NCBI GenBank assembly: GCA_003990745.1
Contig: RBNI01004527.1
Coordinates: 1-13,885, forward strand
Source: Jimgerdemannia flammicorona
Taxonomy: Eukaryota > Mucoromycota > Endogonomycetes > Endogonales > Endogonaceae
DNA length: 13,885 nt
Reading direction: 5' to 3'
Shown in pieces: positions 1 to 10,403 of the stretch. The notes beneath the pieces were generated by a model. The model was not told the origin of the DNA, made no database searches, and saw only the letters and a program-made list of their open reading frames with translations. The translations under genes were made by a program, and so were the position numbers. How positions within the stretch are numbered: position 1 is the first letter of the stretch; the number at the start of each line of letters is the position of its first letter.

Positions 1-2
1 GG

Positions 3-33
3 TTTTTGTTTTTTTTTTTTTTTTTTTTTTTTT
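3..33 (-). other. Poly(A) tail of LINE copy A
   Basis: A run of T on the plus strand, broken by a single G at position 8, is the A-tail of the minus-strand LINE. It directly follows the conserved 3' terminus TGACTATA of the element. It is clearly longer than the 12-nt tail of copy B, which fits a younger or less eroded insertion, although homopolymer length is also prone to sequencing error. Confidence 0.9.
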
Positions 34-54
34 ATAGTCACTTGGACTCTGCCA

Positions 55-60
55 TTTATT
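55..60 (-). promoter_or_regulatory. Polyadenylation signal AATAAA, LINE copy A
   Basis: The minus strand reads AATAAA about 20 nt upstream of the poly(A) tail, within the short 3' UTR. The same hexamer sits at the same distance from the tail in copy B (6676-6681), and the 3'-terminal block GGCAGAGTC-AAGTGACTATA is shared, so this is the conserved 3' end of the family. Confidence 0.7.
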
Positions 61-96
61 ATCCTTCTATCAATAAGTTTACAATATACCCTCCCA

Positions 97-3000
97 CTAC
101 CTGATTCCCATGGGTGTGCCACTCCCCCCACCTACACGAACAAAGACTACTTTCTCACCTGCAACACCCACCCTCCCCCCACTCTGCCGACAGATTTTCT
201 CTACCAAACAATGCCTTTGATCTCCCTGCAACCCCCAACCAAGCCACCAGCCCATCAGGGTGTCTTCCATAAGGCTATGCTACCTCAGCAGTCTGACCTC
301 AGAGCTAAGTCTCCACCCATCCTCAAAAACATATAACCAGTGACTGGCCAGCCCCACCCAAATGGCCAACAGCCAGCCTAATGTCAGCCATTTCTTCCCC
401 ACCCCCCCCTCCAATCTATCCCTTAAATCCTCCCATTGCTCCCGCATGCCAGCTCTCTGACACACTCCCCCCAAATAATCCCCAATGTTCTGCCAAAAGG
501 TACTAAGTATCTCACACTCTCCTAGCCAATGTTCAGGTATCTGTACATATCCCTCTTCCTGCCCTACATTATAGCACTCTTTACAGTCAAAGCAACCTCC
601 CTCGATAAGGTGACCTGAGTGGAAGTTGAGCATGACATTCCACCTCAGCACATGCCACCAGACCACCCAGTACTTTGGTGGCAGTCACCTCCTCACCTCA
701 GCACTCCAGACCCAAATGCTATACCAGTCCCACTCCTTGCTGATTCCTACTCCTTTCCAACTACTAGGCCACAGGTCCTGGCCTGGTCTCCACTAGCATT
801 CCACCCCATCACCAATGTCAAACTCAATTAGGGGAATGCCACCCAGTAACATGCAGTCCCATCACCATATCTCTGCGTCCCAAGCTACCTCCCCTTTATC
901 TCCCTGCCATCTAATTCCAATGCAGCATGCCCCTTCTGCCACTCCCCACCAGAAGCCTTTGAATCACAATTGTTCAGTATTCTGAAGGCCCACAAGTGCT
1001 AGGAGATCACCAGTCAAGCCCCTCAGAGAGGACCTCATCTCCCAGACTTTCTGCAGTAGGGGGACCCAACCACCCCCTCTCAACTCCACCACTCTCTTCA
1101 GCCACCACACTCTCAAGCAGTACAGCCTCTTAGGGAAGTCAACCAGCCCCAGTCCCCCACTTGCCACCAGTAAGGATAAGACCTCCCAGTTGATTTGACT
1201 CCACCTTCCAGCCCAGATCCACCCCTTGGCCAGCTTCATCAATCTCTTCACTACCTAGGCAGGGAAGTCCAAATGATAAGTCAGATACTACACCTTTGGT
1301 AGCCAATAGACATTCAGAATCAAAACACATCCTGCCAGAGACAATTGGCGGCCCCCCCAACTCCATAGGGCCTCCTCTCAGATACCAACCCACTGCTTCC
1401 ACCAATGTTGGGGCAGTACTAACCCATATACTGACAGATAAATACCCAAGTACCGAACTGCCTCACCAGCAGAGATAATGGTACCAATAATCTCCCCTCC
1501 CACCAGACCATTGCCTAACACCATTGTCTTGCACTTATGCCAATTGAGCCTAGTCCCGGAGTTCACCTTATACCACTCTACTGTTTCTTTGAGCTTCTCA
1601 ACATCTGCAATTGATCCCAGGCTGACCACCATGTCATCTGCAAAAGCCCCTACTTTCCACTCAATGCCAAAGATAGAGAGCCCCACTATCTTCTGCCTGA
1701 TTCTGTCCATAAAGGGCTCCAGAGAAAGAGCATACAAAATGGGGGACAGTGGGTCCCCCTGAGGCACCCCCCTACCCAGGGGAAATGCTACCCCTCTGTG
1801 TCCATTACACATGAGTACAGCCCTACTTCCTTCCAGTAGGCTGACCATGGCTGTCCTGAACTGTTGTGGGACCCTAATCCTATCCAAAACATTTGCCAGC
1901 CAGACCCATCACACTCGGTCATAAGCCTTCTCCTGGTCCAGAAAGACCAGATGTCCATCCAGTCCACTGGCTCATGCTCCTTCAATAACTCCATGAACCC
2001 ATGCTGTACTATCCCTGATGAGCCAGCCTCCCACAAAGCCCCTCTGCTCATCACCCAGGACTTGCTGGGCCACCTTTTGCAACCTTGCGACCACCACCTT
2101 GGTAACCAACTTTCTGTCCATATCTAGTAGCATAATCAGCCTCTAGTTCTTCCAGTCCTCTTGCCTTCCTTTGTTCTTATAAAGCAATGTTACCAGCCCC
2201 AGATCCTGTTCTCCCACCCATCTCTCTGTTTGTATAATCCAATCACACAGTGCTGTCATCTCTCCCAGTACTCCTGAGACTTCCACCATCTTTTTCCAGA
2301 AGTCTCAGGGCAGCCCATCCTCCCCAGGTGCTGTATCCAAGGTTGTTGTGGCAAGAACCTGGTGGATCTCCTCCTCTTGCACTGACAGTACTAAGTCACT
2401 CAGCCCAACTGCTTGTGTAGGGTGCCAATCCTCCAACACTTGGTCAATGTCCTCAGTATCTGCTCCACCCTCCTCCTCACTCCACAATCCACTCCAATGC
2501 TCCTTTAATGATCCAAGAATGTCTTGTACCCCATGCACCAATATACCATCAGCATTAATCACCCCCTCCCACCTTTGTTACACCCTTCTTGTCTGAAGGG
2601 CTCTTGTGAGAAACTTTGAGGGCCGCTCCCCTTCCTCCAACCCCTGCCGACAAAGCTGCGCCACCAGACCCTAGACCCTTGCCTCTTCCTCATTCTGCAG
2701 CACCTGTTGTAGTTCAACCACCTCCATTCTTGCCCTTATCACTCTCCAGTCCTCCTCTCTCTCCAACATCACCAATCTTGCCCAGTCCTCCAAGAGTCTA
2801 GTCAGTCTACAAGAAGCCCACCACACCCGCCACCTCCTCTGTCTCCCAGCCTCCTTACCAGCCTCACTCCAGAAGGTCCTGGCCATCTCCTTCATCCTCA
2901 TCCACTGAATACCAACTGGGGCACCTTCCTGCCTCCAGCACTCCACTTGCAGTTGAATGTCTTCAGCCCACTCATCTCACTGGATCTCATCATCTAGTAA

Positions 3001-3753
3001 GGAGGAATTAAGGCACCAATGTCCAGGTCCATCCCCACTCCCCCCAAATTGTCCCTGCCCTAAAAGCCCCCAATGATCCGACCAACAACACCATTCCACG
3101 TCCAGCAACTTCCAAACATCCAAGCCCCAGCAGCTGGCTGTCAGAATCCAATCAATCCTTGTCCCCAGGCCCCTGGCCCAGTGTGTGTACACCCTCCTAT
3201 CCCCCCAACATTCTCTACCTGCATCCACCAGAGCACTCAGTCTTTCCACTTCCTCCCATGCTGCCAGTCCTCCACTCCAACCCTCAGCTCCTCGTCCTCT
3301 ATCAGTTCTGTCCCTCAATACATCTCTGACCATATTGAAGTCCCCACCGAGCATATCTACCCCAACCTCTGCAAGAATTCCACTCTCCTGTAGGCCCTTT
3401 ACCCAATTCACATACTCACCCCATACTGCAGGGCAGTAACAGGAGCCCACTGTAACAGGCTCCCAACCTGTACATATCCACTCTCCCCAGACCAATCTAT
3501 CCCCCCAGCTCTGCATATCCCTTATCTCCCCTTTGCCTTTCCACACCAGAATCCCAACCTTGCCCTTTCAGACTGCCTCACCTCCCCACTCCTTCATCCA
3601 TTCCAGTCTATCTAAGTCATCCTCACACCTGACATCCTGCAAGAGGAAGAGATCAGCCTCCAATCCCTTCAGCTAAGTTAAAATGTTCTTATGTTGATAA
3701 GTACCCCATAACCCATTTACATTCAAAGAAAAAATGTTGGTTGTACTATTCAT
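97..3753 (-). pseudogene. LINE copy A ORF2: endonuclease / reverse transcriptase, multiple stops
   Basis: ORF2 encodes the protein that nicks target DNA and copies the element RNA at the nick. The ATG at 3753 opens directly into the endonuclease N-terminus (SLNVNGL, residues 9-15). APE-type motifs follow: LLQDVRC (37-43), GGDFN (136-140), RIDWIL (199-204) and SDH (225-227). RT motifs, numbered collinearly with copy B, are LDQEKAYD (605-612), GVPQGDPLSP (662-671), FADD (704-707) and YLGIYL (767-772). A C-terminal finger of the form C-x2-C-x17-H-x4-C lies at 1054-1080. No RNase H is visible. All segments lie in one frame for 1218 codons, broken by about 17 stops, nearly all aligned to sense codons (mostly Trp TGG, some Gln CAG) in copy B; codon 27 is a stop in both. 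The C-terminal stop at 97-99 is the in-frame choice but is not confirmed by copy B, which is shifted there. Confidence 0.9.
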
Positions 3754-3784
3754 AGTGAAAAAATGGTATGTTATCAAGCTTTCT

Positions 3785-5809
3785 CTACTGCTCCATATTC
3801 ATCTCCTCCTGTACCAAATCCAGATTATGTTCCATGGTCACCTCCTCCTCTTCAGCCCTCTGAGCCTCCAGTCCAGCCAACAGCTCATTCATCTACCCAT
3901 CTGCCTTCTCCTCGAATTCCTCATAGTACTCCAGGCAGGCTTCCTACCAGAGCTGCAGTCCATGATGCTTAGTCCAGTAGTATTCAGCCCTCTCTCTTGC
4001 GACTCCTGTCATCTCTGCCTCCCACTCCTTATCTACCTCATAGCCCTCCTCCTCCAGATATACTGCAAGGATTTCTGCCTTCAATGCCATCACCACCCCT
4101 TCCCCCTGCAGGATCCTTGCCCAATGCTCATTGCTCATTACCCTCAAATCCACCTCACCTAGCTCCTCAGCCACCAGGTTGTTCATCATCCTGTACATCC
4201 AAAGTAGGTTCCCTACCTCCTTTCCTCCAGAGGTCACTAGTCTCCCACCATCCAGTATTGTGGTGTCAGCCCCAGCACTCACAGCCTCATCCCACTCCTC
4301 TGAGACGTCCACTAGTTCCTCCTCACCAACTGCCACCACTTGTCCCCCATTTGCTGCCTCCGGAACTCCAAATTGCACTCTCTGGGCCCCCCACATTGGC
4401 ACATCCTCCCCCACCCTGTTTTGGGAAGCTGGGCCCTACCTGATAAGGGGAGTAGGGGTTGGAGAATTCTCCCATGTCTCATCCCAAACCTCCAGTATAC
4501 CATCTGCATATGGGTCCTTACCAGTCATCTCCTGGTTCTTACCAGTCTCCTTCCCAGCACTCTCACCTCCCTCGCCTGCCCAGACACTTGCTTTGGCCCC
4601 CCCTATGTCTACCATCCTGCTTGTCTCCTTCTGAGGTCCACCCTTCATCTTCACCAGCAGTTCTCTCTGCCTCTTATATCCCTGATCTCATTCCCACTGC
4701 TCCTTGCTCACTCAAATCCACTTCCCATCCACCACCTCCAAATGCATTGCCTCCTCAAAGGCCCTCTAAGCCTTCACCCACCATTCCACCACACCACTCA
4801 GCTCTTCCAGCACTTCCAATAGGTCCTCTTCCTCCTCCTCACTCTCCTTCATCCTTGTCACCTTATATATGATCACCCCCCAGACCATATCAGAAGGCCA
4901 GTCCCTTGTCTTCCCAGTTGCCTCCTTCCCTGCCAACCGAATCCTTACATCCACATCTCCAGTCCTGAGCAAGGTTCCCTCCCAGACTCTAAATCCAATA
5001 TCCACCACCTCTCTATACTCTACCATGACCTCCTCAACTCTCTTCCTTGTCTCCATCACCATCACTGTGGGCACCTCTTTCACCAACAGTTGGACCACTC
5101 TGGGGTCTCATTTCAGACATCGAGCCATTAGTACACACACCTCCCCAACTACCAATCCAACCTTCAATGCTTCCTCCAATGGCTCAGCCTCCTCGAAACC
5201 CACCTCCACTCCCTCCAGTCCCTTCAAAAACTTTATGGATGCCACTCCAGCCACCTGCTTAGCAATCAGCCCCAATACCATTTTTGCTGTCACTGCTAGG
5301 CCCCAGAAGTACAGTATCACCGTGAATGCTGAAATCAATTTCTTGAGTAATGGTACCACCACCAGGCCTATCACACTATCTGCTAAATCTCCTTGTCTCC
5401 CAAGCCCCAGTCACTCAGCTGCACTATCCACAGTCATATCTGGATTTTTTTTCAGATTAGCAGTCCCATCTTCATTAGCTGTCACACTCCCCCCAGCTAC
5501 TACACCTCCAGTCCCACTGTCCCCTCCACCAAGGGCTACTCCCCCATGTACTGTTGCCTTCTCTGTTTCCTTGCCTTTCTTCAACCAACCCTCCAGCCCC
5601 ACCATCTGCCTTCTCCCCTTCACCATCTCAGCAAAGCTCACCCTCCCAGATCTCTGTCCTCCACTACTGCCTCCTCCCCTTCGATGCCCACCTGCCAGCA
5701 GCCCCCTCATACCTCCCCCCAGGCCAGGGCCTCTCCCCACTTGCTGTCAGTCGAATGTGCTTGGGCTGCCCTATCCAGTATGTACCTCAGATTGCCTGTT
5801 GGTCGCCAT
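3785..5809 (-). pseudogene. LINE copy A ORF1, unrecognised protein, multiple stops
   Basis: This is the upstream ORF of copy A, collinear over 675 codons with ORF1 of copy B. The ATG at 5809 is chosen because it starts the matching MAT-RQ-EV peptide in both copies. In LINEs ORF1 usually binds the RNA and forms the RNP; that role is inferred here from position only. The N-terminus is Gly/Arg-rich (about residues 25-55), a hydrophobic stretch spans roughly 146-192, and charged, Glu-rich segments follow, including a likely coiled coil near the C-terminus. I see no CCHC zinc knuckle and no motif of a known ORF1 type. About ten internal stops interrupt it (for example codon 13 CAG to TAG, codons 21 and 133 TGG to TGA), each read as sense in copy B. 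Its stop lies 31 nt before the ORF2 ATG, in a different frame. Confidence 0.82.
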
Positions 5810-5887
5810 TTGCTAGTCTCTTTTCTCCAAAAACGATATTGTAGTTGCTTTCTAAAAGTTGTGTAACCTGAGAGGTACTGGAGAGAG
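5810..5887 (-). other. LINE copy A 5' UTR
   Basis: About 78 nt upstream of the ORF1 ATG align with 12429-12507 of copy B, including the AAAAGAGACTA block just before the ATG and the TTACACAAC block further out. No promoter motif is recognised. The similarity stops around 5887, and the sequence beyond it (GGGCTGGTGTCTGGG) is either flank or extra 5' element sequence missing from copy B. Confidence 0.6.
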
Positions 5888-6370
5888 GGGCTGGTGTCTG
5901 GGTATTTATACTTGTTCACCTGTCTAGTGTAACTTCATTTTGATCATATTTCTAGAGAAATATATAATCTGTTGCTATAAGTAGAGCATATGCTAATTAT
6001 ATAGAAATTACTGAGTTTTACCAGTTTGAAATTTCCTTCTTTTGACTTTAGATGGAGAGTTGGCCACTCTGTTAAGATGTTGTCCTCTAGACTACAGACT
6101 GGGGGTTTAAACCCAATCAGATGATATTCTGTAGCTGCTGATAAGTACTATATCATGCTGATATAGTCACTATATATTGTACTGATTTGAATAGTCCTTC
6201 TGATTTAACTATATGTGGGAGGTCTAGAGAAGTTCTTCAACAGAACAATCTTTTTGTCTTACTGGCTAATTATAGTATTTATTTTTTCTGTAATGTTTTG
6301 TATTATATACCCTAGATAAATATATATTATTTTCTTCATTTACTATATACTCTAAGTTTAGAGCTGTAGT
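5888..6370. other. AT-rich non-coding spacer between LINE A and the Ty3 chromodomain
   Basis: No gene is visible here. In minus-strand order the stretch follows the chromodomain, so it should hold the end of the Ty3 coding region, the polypurine tract and the 3' LTR, but decay prevents me from placing any of these: no clear TG...CA LTR ends were found. The sequence is rich in TA dinucleotides, unlike the neighbouring LINEs. The one structured element seen is a tRNA-like block at 6054-6125. Confidence 0.6.
6054..6125 (+). pseudogene. Possible tRNA-like relic (pseudo-tRNA or tRNA-derived SINE head)
   Basis: The plus strand carries an A-box-like TTGGCCACTCTGTTAAG (from 6060) and a B-box-like GGTTTAAACCC (6104-6114) at the spacing expected of a tRNA. 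Between them a 7-nt loop CCTCTAG (6084-6090) is flanked by GTTGT and ACTAC, which pair at four of five positions and would give anticodon TCT (Arg). The outer T-stem pairs and the acceptor stem do not pair, so it cannot be a functional tRNA. Chance similarity is possible. Confidence 0.3.
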
Positions 6371-6643
6371 TCCTTTCTTTGCTAAGAGATGAGTATTTTC
6401 AGCTTTACATATATTCTCTAGTATTTCTTCTTTTTTCCAAATAGCATCATAGATGGGATAACTCTTCTACTTGATGAGGTAGAACTGCTTGACTATTTTG
6501 ACATATTTGTAGACCTTGTGGTTAAGTACTTCCTCAATTTTATATTCCTTATAATTATTGATCCTAATTAGAGATAGTAGTAGAACTATATACTTGGAGA
6601 ATAGATTTATATAGTAGTCCACCAGTTGGCTGATATGGAATAC
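6371..6643 (-). pseudogene. Ty3/gypsy relic, downstream part: integrase C-terminus and chromodomain
   Basis: From 6643 downward the minus strand reads VFHISQLV, the start of the conserved peptide that follows the GPY/F region of Ty3 integrases. A chromodomain follows at about 6547-6371, with EYKIEEVL, then FYLIK-stop-KSYP and DAIWKKEEILENI, matching the family pattern YxVEEIL...YLVKWKGYP...WEPEENL. The stop replaces the Trp of VKW (TGG to TAG) and Ser replaces Gly. Chromodomains at this position target chromovirus integration to marked chromatin. The frame is continuous from 6643 to the end of the domain. The upstream half of this gene lies beyond LINE B, at 12529 and higher. Confidence 0.85.
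6629..6643. repeat. Target-site duplication of LINE B, poly(A)-side copy
   Basis: The 15 bp GCTGATATGGAATAC end exactly at the poly(T) run of LINE B and match GCTAATATAGAATAC at 12514-12528 at 13 of 15 positions. Both differences are TG here versus TA there. This copy still reads VFHIS on the minus strand, so it is the less mutated one. Confidence 0.88.
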
Positions 6644-6655
6644 TTTTTTTTTTTT
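6644..6655 (-). other. Poly(A) tail of LINE copy B
   Basis: Twelve T on the plus strand lie between the target-site duplication and the conserved element end (ATAGTCACTTAGACTCTGCC on the plus strand, as in copy A). Confidence 0.92.
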
Positions 6656-6675
6656 ATAGTCACTTAGACTCTGCC

Positions 6676-6681
6676 TTTATT
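6676..6681 (-). promoter_or_regulatory. Polyadenylation signal AATAAA, LINE copy B
   Basis: The minus strand reads AATAAA about 20 nt before the poly(A) tail, at the same place as in copy A, in an otherwise short 3' UTR. Confidence 0.7.
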
Positions 6682-6782
6682 ACCAGTCTATGAATAGGTA
6701 TACATCATCACCACCCACTACCCAATCCCCATAGGGGGGCCCCTCCCCACCTCCTCATGAATAAAGATCACCCTTTCACCAA

Positions 6783-9700
6783 CTACTCCAACTCTCCCCC
6801 ACTCTGTCCACAAATTTTCTCCACTAAGCAGCGCCTCCAACCACTCTGCAGCCCCCAACCATGCCACCAGCCTGTTAAGGTGTCTTCCATAAGTCTATGC
6901 CACTGCAACAACCAGTCCCCCAAGCCCTGTCTCCTCCCATCCTCAAAAACAAATAGCCAGTGACTGGCCAGCCCCACCCAAATAGCCAAAGCCCAGCCCA
7001 AGATAAGCCACTCCTTCCCTATCCCCCCTACCAATCTATCCCTCAAGTCCTCCCACCTCACCCATACTTCATCTCCCCTATGCCATACCCCGAAGCATTT
7101 CCCAATTGTCTGCCAAAAATCCCCCAACACCTCACACTCTCCTAGCCAATGTTCAGGTGTCTGTACATAACCCCCCTCTTGCCCTACATTATGGCACTCC
7201 TCACAGTCGAAGCAACCCCCTATGATAAGGTGCCCCGAGCGAAAGTTGAGCATTACATTCCTCCACAGCATGCACCACTAGACCACCCAGTACTTTAGTG
7301 GCATCCACTTTCTCACTACAGCACTCCAGGTCCAAATACCATGCCAGTTCTACTCTTCACCAATTCCAACTCCTTGCCAACCACTAGGCCACAGATCCTG
7401 GCCTGGTCCCCTTTGGCATTTCATTCCATTACCAATGTTGAACTCAATTAAAGGAGTGCCATCCAGCAGTATATGATCCCATCTCCACATCACTGGGTCC
7501 CAAGCTACCTCCCCTTCATTCTCCTGCCAACGAATTCCAATGTGGTGTACCCCTTCTGTTATCCCCCACCAAAATCCCTTATATCGCAGTTGTTCAGTAT
7601 TCTGAAGTCCAACTAATGAGAGGAGATCGCCAGTTGAGCCTCTTGGTGATGACTGCCTCTCCCAGATCTTCTGTAGCAGTAGAACCCAACCACCTCCTCT
7701 CAATTCTACTGCCCTCTTTAGCCACCATGCTCTCAAGCAGTGTAACCATTTTGGAAAGTCAACCAGCTCAAGACCACCTCTTGCCACTGGTAAGGACAAG
7801 GTCTCCCAATCAATCTGACTCTGCCTACCAGTCCAAATCCATCCCTTCACTGACTTCATCAATCTCTTCACCACCCAGGCTGGGAAGTCCAGATGATATG
7901 CCAGATACCACAACTTCGGCAGCCAGTAGATATTCAAAATTGAGACTTGCCCTGCCAGAGAAAATTGTCTTCCCCCCCAACTCCACAGGGCCTCCTCCCA
8001 GATTCCAATCCTCTGCTCCCACCAAAGTCTGGACAGAACTGACCCATAGACTGACAAATAGATGCCCAAGTACTGCACTGCTTCACCAGTGGGGATGATT
8101 GTTCCTATAACCTCCCCTCCTACCAGGCCATTGCCTAGCATCATTGTTTCATACTTATGCCAATTCAGCTTAGCTCCAGAGTTCTTCTCATACCACTCCA
8201 CAGTCTTCTTGAGCTCTTCAACATCAGTAATTGATCCCAAACCAACCACCATGTCATCTGCAAAGGCCCCAACTTTCCATCCAATGCCAAAGACAGAGAG
8301 CCCCACTATCCTCCACCTAATTCTGTCCATAAGGGGTTCCAGAGAAAGAGCATACAAAATGGGAGACAGTGGGTCCCCCTGGGGCACCCCCCTACCCAAG
8401 GGGAATGCTACCCCTCTATGTCCATTACACATAAGTGCAGCCCTACTCCCTTCCAGTAGGCTGACCATTGCTGACCGGAATTGGTATGGAACCCCCATTC
8501 TATCCAAAACTTTCACTAGCCAGACTCTTTGCACCCAGTCGTAAGCCTTCTCCTGGTCCAAGAAGACTAGATGCCCATCCAGTCCACAGGCCCTTGCCCC
8601 TTCAACAACTCCATATACTCAGGCTGTGCCATCCCTGATGAGCCGACCACCCTCAAATCCCCTCTGCTCAACACCCATGACTTGCTGGACCACCTTCTGT
8701 AGTCTTGCCACCACTACCTTAGTCACTAACTTTCTGTCCATATCTAGCAACATTATCGGCTGCCAGTTCTTCCAATCCTCCTGCCTTCCTTTGTTCTTAT
8801 AAAGCAGCATCACCAGTCCAAGGTCCTGCTCCCCCACCCACCTCCCTATCTGTAGAATAAAGTTGCACAATGCTGTCATCTCTCCCATCACCCCTGGGAC
8901 TCCAACCATTCACTTCCAAAAGTCCCAGGGCAGACCATTCTCTCTAGGTGCCGTATCTGGCATTGTTGTGGCAAGAACCTGGTGGATCTCATCCTCCTGT
9001 ACAGGCTTCACCAGATCACCTAGCCCCTTGACTTGTAGTGGGTGCCAATCCTCCAATGTTTGGTCAATGGTAGTGGCATCTGCCCCACCCTCCTCCTCAC
9101 TCCACAATCCACTCCATTGCTCCTTCAGTGATCCAAGAATGTCCTGTACACCATGCACTAGTATACCATCTGAGTCCAACACTCCTTCCCACTATTGCTG
9201 TATCTGTCTTGCCCTAAGGGCCCTTGTAAGGAACTTGGAAGGCCTCTCCCCTTCCTCCAGATCCTGCCAGCAAAGCCATGTCATCAAGCTCTGTACCCTT
9301 GTCTCTTCCTCTTCCTGCAGCACCTGTTGTAGTTCCCCAACCTCCATTTTCGCCCTCATTAATCTCCAATCTTCTTCTCTCTCCAACATTGTCAGCCTCA
9401 CTCACTCCTCTAGGAGCCTAGTCAATCTAGTAGAAGCCCAACATACTCTTCATCTTCTCTGCTTCCCTGCCTCCTTGCCAGCCTCACTCTAGTAAATCTT
9501 AGCCATCTCCTTCATCCTCATCCACTGAACCCCAACTGAGGTACCTTCCCACCACCAGATCTCCACCCTCAGCTGAATGTCCTTAGCCCACTCATCCCAC
9601 TGGGTCTTATCATCTAACAAAGAGGAATTGAGGCACCAATGTCCAGGCCCATCCCCACTTCCCCCAAAGCACCCCTGTCCCAAAAGTCCCCAGTGATCTG

Positions 9701-10373
9701 ACCATGGACACCATTCCACCTCCAGTGACTTCCTAACATCTAGGCCCCAGTAGCTGGCTATCAAAATCCAGTCAATTCTCATCCCCAAACCCTCTGCCCA
9801 ATGTGTATAAATCCTCCTATTCCCCCAGCACTCCCTACCAGCATCTACCAGTGTACTTAGTCTTTCTACTTCCTCCCACACCACCAGTCCTCCACTCCTG
9901 CTCTCAGCACCTCATCCTCCATCTGTTCTATCCAACAGTATGTCTCAAACCATATTGAAATCTCCCCCAAGCATATCCACCCCAGCCTCTGCAAGGATCC
10001 CACTCTTCTGTAAACCTTTCACCCAATCTACATACTCACCCCATACAGCAGGGCAGTAATAGGAGCCAACTGTAACTGGCTCTCAGCCTGCATGAATCCA
10101 CTCACTCCAGACCAGTCTCTCTCCCCAGCTCCTCACATTCTGTATCTCCCCTCTGCCTTTCTGAACCAAAATCCCAACCTTGCTCTTCCAAATCGCTACA
10201 CCTCCCCATTCCTTCATCCATTCCATCTTATCAGAATCATCCTCACACCTGACATCCTGCAAGAGGAAGAGATCAGCCTCCAATCCCTTCATTTAAGAAA
10301 AAATGTTCCTATGTTGAGCAGTGCCCTGTAACCCATTCACATTTAAAGAAAAAATATTGGTTGTACTGTTTAT
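6783..10373 (-). pseudogene. LINE copy B ORF2: endonuclease / reverse transcriptase, multiple stops
   Basis: This is collinear, codon for codon, with ORF2 of copy A down to the zinc finger. The start codon is mutated (ATA at 10373 where copy A has ATG). The endonuclease motifs SLNVNGL, LLQDVRC, GGDFN, RIDWIL and SDH are present, then RT blocks LVFLDQEKAYDWV (motif A), GVPQGDPLSP (B), FADDMV (C, residues 704-707) and YLGIYL (E). The longest unbroken stretch, 8561-7350, covers 403 residues of RT palm and thumb. The C-terminal finger (C1054, C1057, H1075, C1080) is intact at 7212-7134. About 12 stops occur before the finger ends, most at Trp or Gln codons of copy A. The stop at 6785-6783 (codon 1197) comes before the presumed normal end, and a 1-nt loss nearby shifts the frame. 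No RNase H is seen. Confidence 0.92.
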
Positions 10374-10403
10374 AATGAAATATATTATGTTATCAATTGA
10401 TCT

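Larger units (their letters stand above)
3..5887 (-). mobile_element. LINE copy A, near full-length non-LTR retrotransposon
   Basis: This is an APE-type LINE read on the minus strand: 5' UTR (5887-5810), ORF1 (5809-3785), a 31-nt gap, ORF2 (3753-97), a 3' UTR of about 60 nt, and a poly(A) tail seen here as a poly(T) run. The 5' boundary is set where similarity to copy B (6644-12513) stops, after the shared GGTACTGGAGAGAG-like block; the true 5' end could lie a little further out. Both ORFs keep one reading frame from end to end and carry only nonsense and missense changes, so the copy is dead but hardly rearranged. The 3' target-site duplication would lie outside the window, so the insertion boundary cannot be proved. 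By ORF2 domain order (endonuclease, RT with FADD, C-terminal C/H finger, no RNase H) it looks L1/Tx1-like; clade placement is an inference. Confidence 0.92.

Noticed and set aside
97..900. RNase H domain after the RT, which would point to a Tad1/I-type LINE
   Set aside because: After the RT there is only a thumb-like region, the C/H finger and about 140 further residues rich in Trp and Leu, with none of the D-E-D motifs of RNase H in the readable frame.
4869..5816. Long plus-strand reading frame of 315 residues, Pro/Ser/Thr-rich, with a counterpart at 11572-12456 (294 residues)
   Set aside because: Both are antisense to ORF1 at the same place in the two copies. The plus strand is so poor in G that stop codons are rare, which explains long frames of low complexity. 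No domain or start context supports them.
6103..6114. Perfect 12-bp palindrome GGGTTTAAACCC as an operator or origin-like site
   Set aside because: It coincides with the B-box of the tRNA-like block; a single short palindrome in AT-rich sequence is weak evidence for anything else.
6757..8544. Plus-strand frames within LINE B (for example 7616-8098 and 8062-8544)
   Set aside because: They are mirror images of the RT and C-terminal coding sequence on the minus strand and show no conservation beyond that of ORF2.
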